64,000 bases of DNA from Deltaproteobacteria bacterium RIFCSPHIGHO2_02_FULL_44_16 (GCA_001798185.1 MGRM01000028.1:62001-126000); one strand, 5' to 3'. Counted from the first letter of the stretch, positions 17,755-25,829 are shown. The notes: generated by a model not told the origin, from the sequence alone. Program-made: numbers and translations.

Positions 17755-18570
17755 ATGAAGTGGTTGGGGTTTCTGGTTGTCTCTTTTTTTACTCTCATGT
17801 CGGCGCATGCGGAAGAAATTCGTTCGGTTTATGTTGAACAAGATGATCAATTTTTTCAAACTTCTGATCCTCTTTCGCAGGTTTGGAGCGATGTCCACGA
17901 AACAAAGGTGATGCTTTTCCCGCAGAATATTGCAACCCCGGGAATGATGACAGGAAGTGTGATGCATGCTCACGTGAAAACAGTGCACAATGACACATGG
18001 TTTGCGGTGAGGCTTGAGTGGAAGGATGCGACGCGCGATGTTCACCTTGAAACCGATCTTTCTTCTGATGCCTGCGCTGTGCAACTGCCGCTCAAGAGTG
18101 TTGAAAAAACCTCGCCGTTTATGGGAAATAAAAATCAACAGGTGGCAATTTTACACTGGAAAGCTCTTTGGCAAGAAGACATTGAAAAGGGATATCAAGA
18201 GGTCAAGGATCTCTACCCCAACACATGGACCGATACCGATCGATTTGGAAAATCTGTTGCTATTGACGCAAAGAATCCCGTTGCGCTGCAGAAGAGAAAA
18301 GTGCCGGTCGAAGAACTTCTTGCCGAAGGTTTTGGAACATTAACAACACAGAAAAAACAAAATGCCCTTGGGCGAGGCGTGTGGAAAGATGGCGCCTGGC
18401 ATGTTGTTTTTGTTCGCAAATTGAAAACGGGTGACAAACAGGATCCGATACTTAAAAGCGGAATTCCGACATCACTCGGGTTTGCTGTTTGGGATGGATC
18501 ACATGATGATCGGGGAGGACGTAAAAACTATGCTCCATGGATTGCTCTTACACTCGAGGGGAAAAAATGA
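17755..18570 (+). CDS. Heme-b gamma subunit of type II molybdoenzyme (ethylbenzene dehydrogenase-like, NxrC/DdhC type)
   Basis: A 271-residue exported protein with a Sec signal peptide (MKWLGFLVVSFFTLMSAHA) and the beta-rich fold of the EBDH-related heme-b-binding family. Recognisable parts are QVWSDVHETKVMLFPQ, DTWFAVRLEWKDATRD near residue 85, GRGVWKDGAWHVVFVRKL, and LGFAVWDGSHDDRGGRK at the end. In this family a Met and a Lys bind one heme b that passes electrons to or from the beta subunit; I cannot fix those residues by eye. An AGGAGG precedes the start. The position after nxrB and before the chaperone is the usual order. Confidence 0.85.
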   Translation: MKWLGFLVVSFFTLMSAHAEEIRSVYVEQDDQFFQTSDPLSQVWSDVHETKVMLFPQNIATPGMMTGSVMHAHVKTVHNDTWFAVRLEWKDATRDVHLETDLSSDACAVQLPLKSVEKTSPFMGNKNQQVAILHWKALWQEDIEKGYQEVKDLYPNTWTDTDRFGKSVAIDAKNPVALQKRKVPVEELLAEGFGTLTTQKKQNALGRGVWKDGAWHVVFVRKLKTGDKQDPILKSGIPTSLGFAVWDGSHDDRGGRKNYAPWIALTLEGKK

Positions 18571-19247
18571 ACCACCAAAAAGATATCTATCACTTGTATC
18601 TTGCATCTGATCTTTATCGACTCCTTGCGCTTGCCTTTGATGCGCCATCCAAGCAACAGTTCGAGACGATTGAGACTCTTCTTGATGATATCGGACACGA
18701 GGTCCATCAGCCAGACATTGCTCAATGTTTACAGGACCTTCAACGTGCAGCAAAAGCAGAATCTGCAACTGTAGAAGCTGAATACAACCGGCTCTTTGTC
18801 AATCAGGTGCTTTGTCCGCCGTGCGAAGGGAGTTATCATCTCGCGGAACGAGGACCAATTCTTGGAGATATCACCGCATTCTATCGCGCTTTTTCTCTCG
18901 AGACTGTAGAGCAGCAGGGACCTCCCGATTCCATACGCATGGAGCTTGGGTATATGAGTTTCATGGCGCTCAAAAGAATAAGCGCTCTTGAGGGTCGTGA
19001 TGATGACGCTGCTGACATTACCAAGGTTGCAACGATGCGTTTTCTGATGGATCATCTCGGACGCTGGGGATTTCTTTTTGCTGATCGTCTCTTGGCGTCG
19101 ACCACGCATATGTTTTATCAAACATCTGCAAAACTTTTAAAAGTATGGTTTGAATGCGAAATGAAATTCTATGATCTTTCACCACATCCTTTGCCCCTAA
19201 AACTTTTGTCGTTTGAAGATGAGGAAAGTGTTCAATGTCATTTGTAA
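18567..19247 (+). CDS. NarJ/TorD-type molybdoenzyme chaperone
   Basis: A 226-residue all-helical protein of the TorD/DmsD/NarJ superfamily. Such proteins bind the Tat signal or apo-enzyme and hold it until cofactor loading. Visible are YHLYLASDLYRLLALAFDAP at the start, VEAEYNRLFVNQVLCPPCEGSY, and the D-H-L-G-R-W-G-F-L-F-A-D segment near residue 165, which resembles the family E(Q)PxDH and helix motifs. The start overlaps the gamma-subunit stop (ATGA). It ends within the porin gene start (13-bp overlap). Confidence 0.87.
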   Translation: MNHQKDIYHLYLASDLYRLLALAFDAPSKQQFETIETLLDDIGHEVHQPDIAQCLQDLQRAAKAESATVEAEYNRLFVNQVLCPPCEGSYHLAERGPILGDITAFYRAFSLETVEQQGPPDSIRMELGYMSFMALKRISALEGRDDDAADITKVATMRFLMDHLGRWGFLFADRLLASTTHMFYQTSAKLLKVWFECEMKFYDLSPHPLPLKLLSFEDEESVQCHL

Positions 19248-20497
19248 AACGATTTTTTTTCGCGCAGCTTTTTTGTGCAGTTTTTTTTGCCTCACCATTT
19301 CTTTTTGCTGAAGTTGAAGTGAAAGAAGAAAAACTCTTTGTGGGGGGCGAGCTTCGCTTGCGCAATGAAAACCAGATCAATTTTGCTTCCTTTGTGCCGA
19401 GTCGTGCAAGTGTCGATGACGATGCTTTTGTGTTACTCCGCGCCCGGATGAGTCTCCGCGCAAAGCCGGTCGATGCCGTGCAATTATTTCTGCAACCGCA
19501 ATTTTCACGAACTTTTGCTCAGGAAGAGTCAACGGTCGCAAATGGGACCGCCATTGATGATCTTGATTTGCATCAAGCATACGTTGATCTCAACATCAAA
19601 GAGACTCCTCTTTTGTTTCGACTTGGCCGACAAGAACTTTTGTATGGTGATGAGCGCCTGATCGGAAATTTTGACTGGTCTAATGTCGGCCGCTCTTTCG
19701 ATGCGATCAAGATGCGGCTCCAATGGAAAAAATACTGGATCGATACGTTTGCAAGCTGGATTCAGCGTGCTGGAGGCAATCAATATTTTGGTGGAGTCTA
19801 TGGTCATATCGATTTGCACGACGCGCTTTCAGCGGAAACGTTTGCGCTTTTACTTCGCGACAATGATGGAGGTCTCGGCGGGGGAGCATTGACGCTTTAC
19901 ACGCTTGGAACCCATTTTTTTGGGCATGTTTCGTCGTGGGATTATGCCTTACAACATGCATTTCAAGTGGGGACATCGGGAAATAGTTCAGTATTTGCCT
20001 ATGCCGGCCATCTTCACGGTGGTTATACTTTTGATGTTCGAGTGAAACCACGTGTTGGTGTCGAATACAATATTGCCTCTGGCGATGACGATCCTGCAAA
20101 CGGGAAAGTCAAAACCTTCAACAATCTTTTTCCGACGAATCACAATAAATATGGCTATGTGGATCTTGTTGGCTGGCGTAATATCCACAATCCTCGTCTT
20201 TCATTTGGGATCAAACCACTTGCGTCGCTTCAGCTCTTGCTCGATTACCATCTTTTTTTCCTGATGGAACCGGCCGACGGTCTCTATCAGGCAAGCGGCG
20301 CGCAGCTTCGGGCCGGAAATGCAAATGCTTCCCGATTTGTTGGCCACGAAATTGATTTTTTAGCGAAATATGCGTGGAATGAATATGCCGATTTTTTGGT
20401 TGGGTACTCTCTTTTTAAAACCGAACAGTTTTTCAGTGATACCGGCCTTGGGAAGACTGCCCATTTTTTCTCTCTTCAAACAACGGCGCGCTTCTAA
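19235..20497 (+). CDS. Outer-membrane porin, alginate-export/OprD-like beta-barrel
   Basis: A 420-residue protein with a signal peptide (VKRFFFAQLFCAVFFASPFLFA) and alternating beta-strand pattern ending in Phe (TTARF), the outer-membrane barrel signal. Alginate_exp-type motifs are seen: GELRLRNENQ, RARMSLRAKPVDAVQLFLQPQFSR, DLHQAYVDLN, LFRLGRQELLYGDERLIGNFDWSNVGRSFDA. As last gene of the nxr operon it may let nitrate or nitrite through the outer membrane; this is inferred from position only. Confidence 0.85.
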   Translation: MSFVKRFFFAQLFCAVFFASPFLFAEVEVKEEKLFVGGELRLRNENQINFASFVPSRASVDDDAFVLLRARMSLRAKPVDAVQLFLQPQFSRTFAQEESTVANGTAIDDLDLHQAYVDLNIKETPLLFRLGRQELLYGDERLIGNFDWSNVGRSFDAIKMRLQWKKYWIDTFASWIQRAGGNQYFGGVYGHIDLHDALSAETFALLLRDNDGGLGGGALTLYTLGTHFFGHVSSWDYALQHAFQVGTSGNSSVFAYAGHLHGGYTFDVRVKPRVGVEYNIASGDDDPANGKVKTFNNLFPTNHNKYGYVDLVGWRNIHNPRLSFGIKPLASLQLLLDYHLFFLMEPADGLYQASGAQLRAGNANASRFVGHEIDFLAKYAWNEYADFLVGYSLFKTEQFFSDTGLGKTAHFFSLQTTARF

Positions 20498-20504
20498 AAA
20501 TATT

Positions 20505-20529
20505 TTGAAGTGTTGCCCTCTGTCTTCAA
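20505..20529. promoter_or_regulatory. TTGAAG-N13-CTTCAA dyad upstream of the 20566 gene (tentative)
   Basis: Inverted hexamers TTGAAG and CTTCAA in the short gap after the porin gene. The same hexamers precede the nxr operon, but with a different spacer, so a shared regulator is doubtful. Confidence 0.2.
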
Positions 20530-20565
20530 ATAAGATAAAAGAGATGAAACTTCAAAGGAGGAAGC

Positions 20566-20865
20566 ATGATCGGATTACTCGCAGGGTGTGGTGGGTTTGG
20601 TTTTGGATACGGTGCTTATATTGCAGTTGCGTTACTGCTGATGGCGCTTGCAGGAGGAATGTGTGTTTGCGCAAAAGCCAATTGTCAGGAAAATGCATCG
20701 TGCAAAAAGTGCGGAAAGTTTATGGGCTGGTTTATCGTCATTGTTGCGTTTCTTTCCCTTGCTTGTCTTGCCTACCGTTGCGTTTCGCAATGTGGAAAAG
20801 GGAGCGCTGGCGATTTCTGTCCACGTTCACACATGCAATCCGAAACTCCAGCACCAACGAATTAA
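20566..20865 (+). CDS. Small Cys-rich membrane protein, unknown
   Basis: A 99-residue protein with two membrane helices (about 15-33 and 52-69) and eight or more cysteines, including CVCAKANCQENASCKKCGK between the helices. The CKKC/CVC spacing hints at metal binding, but no family is recognised. An excellent AGGAGG precedes the ATG. It has its own terminator at 20896-20932. A role with the nxr operon 70 bp upstream is possible but unproven. Confidence 0.7.
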   Translation: MIGLLAGCGGFGFGYGAYIAVALLLMALAGGMCVCAKANCQENASCKKCGKFMGWFIVIVAFLSLACLAYRCVSQCGKGSAGDFCPRSHMQSETPAPTN

Positions 20866-20895
20866 GTATTTTTACGGATATCATCGCATGAAATG

Positions 20896-20932
20896 CCGGC
20901 ATTGGTTGACAACTGATCAATGCCGGTTTTTT
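20896..20932 (+). terminator. Rho-independent terminator
   Basis: Stem CCGGCATTG (20896-20904) pairs with CAATGCCGG (20918-20926), followed by six T. It ends the 20566 transcript, yet the next gene starts only eight bases after the T-tract. Confidence 0.85.
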
Positions 20933-20940
20933 ATGCTCTC

Positions 20941-22950
20941 ATGAATCGTCTCGCCCATGAAAAAAGTCCCTATCTTCTTCAACACAAAGACAATCCGGTC
21001 GATTGGTATCCTTGGGGCGATGAAGCGTTTGAAACATCACGACGCGAAAACAGACCGATTTTTTTGAGCATCGGATATTCTACGTGTCACTGGTGTCATG
21101 TGATGGAGAAGGATTCGTTTGAGACCAAAGAAGTTGCCGATGTTTTGAATCGATATTTTGTCAGCATCAAAGTCGATCGGGAAGAGCGTCCTGATGTTGA
21201 TCAGATCTATATGGATGCAGTCGTCGGAATGCTCGGACATGGAGGATGGCCGCTTTCAGTCTTTCTTACTCCCGATTTGAAACCTTTTTATGGCGGGACC
21301 TTTTATTGGAAAACACAATTCCTCCAGCTCCTGCAGGCTCTTCATGAAGTATGGAAAGGCGACGAGCCACGTATTCGTGCATCAGCAGAAAGTATGCTTG
21401 CGCATTTTCAACAAAAATTAACGTCGAAAAACGGAAATATTCCCAACGAAAAAATTTTTGCGCATCTTCTCAAACAATATGAACAGTCTTTTGATGCTAA
21501 TCATGGCGGTTTTGGAAGGGCTCCAAAGTTTCCTCAAAGCATGGCGTTGTCACTTCTCTTGCGAATTGATCGCTCTCCAGGAAAGGGCGAAGCCCCTCTT
21601 CAGATGGTAGAGACGACACTCAAAAAAATGGCGTATGGTGGAATGTACGATCATCTCGGTGGAGGATTCCATCGTTATTCCACTGATGATCAGTGGCTTG
21701 TTCCGCATTTTGAAAAAATGCTGTATGACAATGCACTTCTCGTTGTTTCCTATCTTGAAGCATATCAACTCACGAAAAATGAAATGTACGCTTCTGTTGC
21801 GCGTGAAACGCTGGATTATATTTTGCGCGACATGACCTCTTCGCAGGGAGGCTTCTTTTCTGCAGAAGATGCGGATAGTGAGGGAGAAGAGGGGAAGTTT
21901 TATGTCTGGACAAAACAAGAACTCAAAAATATTCTTTCTCCCGAAGAGTTTCGTTTGGTGGAAAAAGTTTATGAGATTACAGAACAAGGAAATTTTGAAC
22001 ATCACACGAACATCCTGAGCATGTCGAAGGATGTCAATTGGTCGATCAAACAGGATCCCTTTCTCCAGAGTGCACATCAAAAACTTTTTGCCGTTCGTAA
22101 AAAACGTATTCATCCTTCCAAAGACGATAAAATTCTAACGAGCTGGAATGGCCTCATGATTTCAGCAATGGCAAAAGGGTATCAGGTGTTGGAAGATGAG
22201 CGATATTTGAAAGCAGCGCAGCAGGCCGCTTTGTTTCTAAGGAATACATTATATGTAGGGGCGAGCGGTGCTCGCCCGGGCGACTGCCAGTCGCCCCTAC
22301 GACGTCGTTATCGTGATGGAGAAGCAAAATTTAGCGCGACACTCGAAGACTATGCGTATCTTATTTCCGGACTCATTGATCTCTACGAATCTGATTTTAA
22401 TGCTCAATGGATTGAGTGGGCACTTCTTTTACAAAAAGAGGCGGAAGCCTTTTGGGATGAAGAAGAAAAAGTTTTCTTCTCTGCTGATCCACGCGCAACA
22501 GATTTAATTGTTCGTAAAAAAGATCTGCACGATGGTGCAATGCCATCGGCAAATTCGATCAGTATTCTCAATCTTCAACGTCTTTATGCTTTGACCTTCA
22601 AAGAAAACTATCGAGAAAAAGCGGAGCAGATGCTTCAAGCGCTGGGTGAGGTGATGATCCGTCATTTGCGAGGTTTTGAATCAGCTTTTATTGCGCTCGA
22701 TTTTTTCTTGGCTCGACCCAAAGCAATCGCGATTGTGGGAGAGAAAGAGAGCTCTTCCACCAAAGATTTTCTTCGTTACCTTCGCACCCATTTTCTTCCG
22801 AACAAAGTGGTAGCGTTAGGAGAAGGAGTTGAGCTTACAAAGGCTCGTCCCATGCTCGATGGCAAAACAGCATTTTATATTTGTGAAGGAAATGTTTGCA
22901 AAAAACCAACTACTGATCTCGAAGAGGCAAGGAAGCTTACCAATAACTGA
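20941..22950 (+). CDS. Thioredoxin-domain protein, DUF255/YyaL (spermatogenesis-associated protein 20) family
   Basis: A 669-residue protein: N-terminal thioredoxin-like domain with STCHWCHVM (CxxC) and [15 protein letters not shown], then an (alpha/alpha)6-barrel related to N-acylglucosamine 2-epimerases and thymidylate kinase-like C-terminal motifs. Family hallmarks include [30 protein letters not shown]-type segment, [22 protein letters not shown] and [13 protein letters not shown]. Function is not established. A 46-bp palindrome (22255-22300) lies inside the coding region and adds about 15 residues ([15 protein letters not shown]) before [11 protein letters not shown] while keeping the frame. 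No Shine-Dalgarno; the start lies just after a terminator. Confidence 0.9.
   Translation: MNRLAHEKSPYLLQHKDNPVDWYPWGDEAFETSRRENRPIFLSIGYSTCHWCHVMEKDSFETKEVADVLNRYFVSIKVDREERPDVDQIYMDAVVGMLGHGGWPLSVFLTPDLKPFYGGTFYWKTQFLQLLQALHEVWKGDEPRIRASAESMLAHFQQKLTSKNGNIPNEKIFAHLLKQYEQSFDANHGGFGRAPKFPQSMALSLLLRIDRSPGKGEAPLQMVETTLKKMAYGGMYDHLGGGFHRYSTDDQWLVPHFEKMLYDNALLVVSYLEAYQLTKNEMYASVARETLDYILRDMTSSQGGFFSAEDADSEGEEGKFYVWTKQELKNILSPEEFRLVEKVYEITEQGNFEHHTNILSMSKDVNWSIKQDPFLQSAHQKLFAVRKKRIHPSKDDKILTSWNGLMISAMAKGYQVLEDERYLKAAQQAALFLRNTLYVGASGARPGDCQSPLRRRYRDGEAKFSATLEDYAYLISGLIDLYESDFNAQWIEWALLLQKEAEAFWDEEEKVFFSADPRATDLIVRKKDLHDGAMPSANSISILNLQRLYALTFKENYREKAEQMLQALGEVMIRHLRGFESAFIALDFFLARPKAIAIVGEKESSSTKDFLRYLRTHFLPNKVVALGEGVELTKARPMLDGKTAFYICEGNVCKKPTTDLEEARKLTNN
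22255..22300. repeat. 46-bp palindromic element inserted in frame within the DUF255 gene
   Basis: Ends GTAGGGGCGA and TCGCCCCTAC are inverted, with inner stems CGAGCGGTGCTCG and CGACTGCCAGTCG. A second 46-bp copy lies at 49139-49184. Here it is translated, replacing a loop in the barrel domain from about residue 439. Confidence 0.85.
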
Positions 22951-22966
22951 CTGTCAGTTATTGGTA
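22938..22966. repeat. 29-bp perfect palindrome, copy 2 (contains stop codon of DUF255 gene)
   Basis: Identical to 1262-1290. The first half encodes the last residues (TNN) and the TGA of the DUF255 protein, so the palindrome has become part of that gene's end. Confidence 0.85.
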
Positions 22967-22995
22967 TTCAGCGATTGCTGACTCTAAAAATAAAG

Positions 22996-23024
22996 TTGCT
23001 TCTTTGCTTAGCGCTAAGTAATAT
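22996..23024 (+). promoter_or_regulatory. Promoter with palindromic operator for the 23031-23817 gene pair, leaderless
   Basis: TTGCTT (22996-23001), 17-bp spacer, TAATAT (23019-23024). The spacer contains the perfect palindrome CTTAGCGCTAAG (23007-23018), well placed for repressor binding. A start six to seven bases after the -10 would fall on the A of the ATG at 23031, so the mRNA would be leaderless. Confidence 0.65.
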
Positions 23025-23030
23025 AGGTTC

Positions 23031-23282
23031 ATGAATACACGTCAACTTGCTAAAATTTTAGGTCGTCGAGGAGGGAGGGCTCGTGCCAAGAGCTTGTCTG
23101 GAGAGGAGAAAAGGAAAATAGCTTCTCTTGGTGGGAAATCTCGGGCTAAGTCACTTCAAGCAGCAAGGCATGTGAGGGAAAACTTTCGTTATCTCGAAAC
23201 CATACAGGTGTTGGGAGCACGTAATCGCAAAATAAAACGTCTCAAAAATTTTAAGGGACGTCTTCCTGGAATTTATGTCTGA
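23031..23282 (+). CDS. Small basic protein, possible antitoxin/regulator paired with nucleotidyltransferase
   Basis: An 83-residue Arg/Lys-rich protein (about pI above 11). It contains two copies of a short motif: GRRGGRARAKSLSGEEKRK and GGKSRAKSLQAARHV, with Gly-Gly and R/K-A-K-S-L repeated about 18 residues apart. This resembles small DNA-binding or KGG-like proteins, but no named family is certain. It overlaps the next gene by 8 bp, the coupling typical of toxin-antitoxin pairs, and its promoter carries a palindrome in the spacer. An antitoxin or autorepressor role is inference. Confidence 0.65.
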   Translation: MNTRQLAKILGRRGGRARAKSLSGEEKRKIASLGGKSRAKSLQAARHVRENFRYLETIQVLGARNRKIKRLKNFKGRLPGIYV

Positions 23283-23817
23283 TGCATCAAATTATCTTGA
23301 GGATGTAGGAATTATTCTCGATAAACTTGAAGATGTGGGATTCAGGCCGATTCTCGTTGGCGGAATGGCTCTAGCTCTTCTTGGATCTCGACGTGTGACA
23401 CGCGATTTTGATTTTTTGATTTCCAACCCAGAAGATCGTCTTCAAGCACTGGTCGATATTTTTTATCAAAACGGATTGGAATTAGCGGCTCGAGTAGACA
23501 AAAATGGAGAGATTACAGCAACGATTGAGAATCGTCGAGTTGCCGTACTTCGGCTTCGTATGGATAAACCTTCAAGTATTTATTTTTTCAATCCCACGAC
23601 AGGACTTCGCATCGATCTCCTCTTCGATTTTCCTCTGGCTGCGTCTGAACTGGCAAAACGTGCTCAAAAGATAAAAGTTCAATCATATATCTTTTATGTG
23701 GCATCTGAAAAAGATCTCCTGAGATTAAAAGAAATTGCAAAGTTAGATCGCAATTCTCCCTTTGATGCTCAAGACATCGCTTTTCTGAAAGCGCGGAGAA
23801 AAAAACCAAAACTGTAA
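23275..23817 (+). CDS. Nucleotidyltransferase (MNT/AbiEii-like fold), putative toxin or DUF6036-type protein
   Basis: A 180-residue protein with the minimal nucleotidyltransferase signature: LVGGMALALLGSRRVTRDFDFLI at about residues 24-46, with Gly-Gly, thirteen residues, then Asp-Phe-Asp. A third acidic residue probably sits in RIDLLFDFP. This arrangement occurs in AbiEii-type toxins and in nucleotidyltransferases that modify tRNA or partner proteins. Its partner is the overlapping basic gene upstream. No HEPN partner is present. Catalytic residues look intact. Confidence 0.78.
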   Translation: MSDASNYLEDVGIILDKLEDVGFRPILVGGMALALLGSRRVTRDFDFLISNPEDRLQALVDIFYQNGLELAARVDKNGEITATIENRRVAVLRLRMDKPSSIYFFNPTTGLRIDLLFDFPLAASELAKRAQKIKVQSYIFYVASEKDLLRLKEIAKLDRNSPFDAQDIAFLKARRKKPKL

Positions 23818-23818
23818 A

Positions 23819-24283
23819 TTATATTTGAGGAATACCTTGTTCTTCTGCAGAAGAAGTCTGTGCTTGAGATGGTAAACGTATTCCATACAATTTTTCAGCG
23901 CATTGAATGACTTCACGATAACGATGAGGAAAAATATTTTCCGCGTCATTTGTCATGAGAATCGGAATGGGAAAAAATGAATTGAACATTGCAGCAGCAG
24001 CATTTGACGATACTAACATGCGCAGTCCTCGCTGCGCATCCCACGCATAATCAAAGGTGCCATCATCATCAATATCAAATTCAAAACGATCGCCATGGAT
24101 TCGAAGAGTGATGTAATCATCAGGAGAGAGAGTGTCTTTCCCTTCGCAACCGCTTCCAAAGAGTGTTCCAACATCGATCAAGAAGGAGGGTAATCCGAGA
24201 AGTTCAAACGAGGAGAGGTACACAGACCAGTCGGCCAGATCAAAGGGGACACGAACCGTCGAGATCGACGAAGGATTCGTCAT
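23819..24283 (-). CDS. Hypothetical protein, acidic, with EF-hand-like Asp cluster
   Basis: A 154-residue protein of unknown family. It has an Asp-rich stretch (FEFDIDDDGTFDYAWD) that resembles a calcium-binding loop and is otherwise of mixed alpha/beta character. There is no signal peptide. It ends 2 bp from the convergent nucleotidyltransferase gene. The start at 24283 is the only good ATG. Composition is similar to neighbours. Confidence 0.6.
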   Translation of the reverse strand: MTNPSSISTVRVPFDLADWSVYLSSFELLGLPSFLIDVGTLFGSGCEGKDTLSPDDYITLRIHGDRFEFDIDDDGTFDYAWDAQRGLRMLVSSNAAAAMFNSFFPIPILMTNDAENIFPHRYREVIQCAEKLYGIRLPSQAQTSSAEEQGIPQI

Positions 24284-24380
24284 ACTTCTTCTATCGGCAC
24301 GGCCTCAAAAAGGTTTCTCGGTTTTTAGTGTTTTAAATTGCAGATTGCAAAGAAAAGTTTCCTCACGATACGGTGCATTT

Positions 24381-24707
24381 ATGGTTTCCCTTGCCGAAAA
24401 AAACTGTATCTCCTGTAAAGGAGGCGTGGCTCCTCTCAAGGGCGAAGCCCTTCGGCTACTTCAGTGCGATCTGGGAAATAACTGGAACATTGTTGAAGAT
24501 CATCATCTTGAAAAAGAGTTTTCTTTCAAGAATTTTAAAGAGGCACTCGCCTTTACTAATAAGATTGGTGCTCTTGCAGAAGAGCAAGGTCATCATCCCG
24601 ATGTTTTTCTGTCATGGGGAAAAGTGAAAATTCACATCTGGACGCATAAAATTGATGGTTTAACTGAAAACGATTTTATTCTGGCAGCCAAGATTGATCA
24701 GCTTTGA
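24381..24707 (+). CDS. phhB: Pterin-4a-carbinolamine dehydratase
   Basis: A 108-residue protein with the full PCD pattern: FKNFKEALAFTNKIGALAEEQGHHPDVFLSWGKVKIHIWTHKIDGLTENDFILAAKID. The catalytic HH pair is in GHHPD and the third His in WTH. It recycles 4a-hydroxytetrahydropterin, or in bacteria lacking aromatic hydroxylases may act in other pterin chemistry such as near Moco. An N-terminal CISCKGG precedes. No hydroxylase is in the window. The ATG at 24381 is chosen by homology; no Shine-Dalgarno is visible. Confidence 0.92.
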   Translation: MVSLAEKNCISCKGGVAPLKGEALRLLQCDLGNNWNIVEDHHLEKEFSFKNFKEALAFTNKIGALAEEQGHHPDVFLSWGKVKIHIWTHKIDGLTENDFILAAKIDQL

Positions 24708-24722
24708 CCAGTCTTCTTCTGC

Positions 24723-24983
24723 TTATTCGTAATGTGTCCACATTCTGATGATTTTGATAATTTTTTCTTCTTTGTAAACCTGATAGACAAGTCGATATTG
24801 AATATTGATGCGACGGGAGTAAGCACCGGTTAAATCACCAAGAAGTTTTTCGTACGGTGGCGGAGTTTGAAATGGATTTTTTTCCAGTAGTTGAAGAAGT
24901 TTTTCTGCTTGTGATTTAAGCACGGCGTATTTGATTTTGAGAGCGTCTTTTTGAGACTGTTTTGTATAGACCAGTTTCCACAT
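24723..24983 (-). CDS. yoeB: Txe/YoeB-family mRNA interferase toxin
   Basis: An 86-residue RelE-superfamily toxin of the YoeB type: MWKLVYTKQSQKDALKI at the start, the FQTPPPYEKLLGDLTGAYSRRINIQYRLVYQV core and the C-terminal IIRMWTHYE. Catalytic residues of YoeB (Glu/Arg in the core, the C-terminal His-Tyr) are in place. It cleaves mRNA in the ribosomal A site when free of antitoxin. It starts 1 bp after the antitoxin stop. Chromosomal type II pair. Confidence 0.92.
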   Translation of the reverse strand: MWKLVYTKQSQKDALKIKYAVLKSQAEKLLQLLEKNPFQTPPPYEKLLGDLTGAYSRRINIQYRLVYQVYKEEKIIKIIRMWTHYE

Positions 24984-25226
24984 CTACCATTTCAACTTTC
25001 GCGAACATTTGCTGAGAGGAGTTGCGAGCCCCTTTTTGATCGATTCTCGCATTTGAGGCATAGAAGTCAGATAAAGCGTTTCCTGAATCGATTTCCAATC
25101 TTCCTCTGAAACCAACACGCCATTATTTCTCTTTCCCGTGATGAGTACGGGCTCGTGCGATTCTGCAACGTCGTCAAGGAGACGATAGAGATCACTTCTC
25201 GCTTGGCTGGCTGTTCTGCTACCCAT
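24984..25226 (-). CDS. yefM: YefM/Phd-type antitoxin
   Basis: An 80-residue antitoxin. The N-terminal half (ASQARSDLYRLLDDVAESHEPVLITGKRNNGVLVSEEDW) is the Phd/YefM DNA-binding fold; the C-terminal tail (MPQMRESIKKGLATPLS) wraps the toxin. It neutralises YoeB and represses the operon. A palindrome lies 23 bp upstream of its start (25249-25266). Confidence 0.92.
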   Translation of the reverse strand: MGSRTASQARSDLYRLLDDVAESHEPVLITGKRNNGVLVSEEDWKSIQETLYLTSMPQMRESIKKGLATPLSKCSRKLKW

Positions 25227-25248
25227 AAAATCTCCTCTCGGAAGAGAT

Positions 25249-25266
25249 CGTACGTTATTACGTACG
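25249..25266 (-). promoter_or_regulatory. Operator palindrome of the yefM-yoeB operon
   Basis: CGTACGTTATTACGTACG is a near-perfect dyad of repeated ACGT/GTAC units just upstream of yefM, where YefM-type repressors bind. Binding is inferred from position and symmetry. Confidence 0.6.
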
Positions 25267-25337
25267 TCATGTCAATGAGGATTTTTGATGATAGGCAACC
25301 TTTTTCATCTTCATCCGATAATCCTTATGGAGGATGT

Positions 25338-25766
25338 ATGGGATTACTCAATATTGATACCGCATTCCTTGCAGGTTTTCGGGGCAAAGCTTTTGCAGAA
25401 ACGCTCCGAGTCACATTTCGTCCGCTTCAGTCTCAGAAGGATCCTGTAGTCGTCGAGCTCGGAGCGCAGGGGACGGTATGGACCGAGGCAGATAAAGGTG
25501 GAATGGCCGTTCAGTTTCTTGCGGGTCTTCGAATTCAACCCTTTTCATTTGGCTATCTTGCTTTCTGGTTGGGCGTTGGCGGTGGAGCCAATGAAAGAGA
25601 TACAGGACATGCCCTCTCTTTCGCGGGGCGAGTTGGCTTTGATATATTTCACGACATTCTTTCTGGTGAAATTGCTCTCAGTCACGAAGTTTTTAATCAC
25701 GGTCCAAATACTATGGTGAGTAACACTCAAGCTCTTACCGGCTTTGCCTTTCATATCGATCTGTAA
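25338..25766 (+). CDS. Hypothetical protein, beta-rich
   Basis: A 142-residue protein with alternating hydrophobic residues (VVVELGAQGTVWTEA, MAVQFLAGLRIQPFSFGYLAFWLGVGGG) and ending FAFHIDL, suggesting a small beta-barrel or beta-sandwich, though without a signal peptide from this start. GGAGG four bases before the ATG at 25338 supports the start; the frame is open upstream into the TA operator region. No family recognised. Confidence 0.6.
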   Translation: MGLLNIDTAFLAGFRGKAFAETLRVTFRPLQSQKDPVVVELGAQGTVWTEADKGGMAVQFLAGLRIQPFSFGYLAFWLGVGGGANERDTGHALSFAGRVGFDIFHDILSGEIALSHEVFNHGPNTMVSNTQALTGFAFHIDL

Positions 25767-25829
25767 TCTTTTCATTTCTTGAAGAGAAGTACTTGCAATT
25801 CCCCACAACATCTTTAAAGAACTCTTCTT

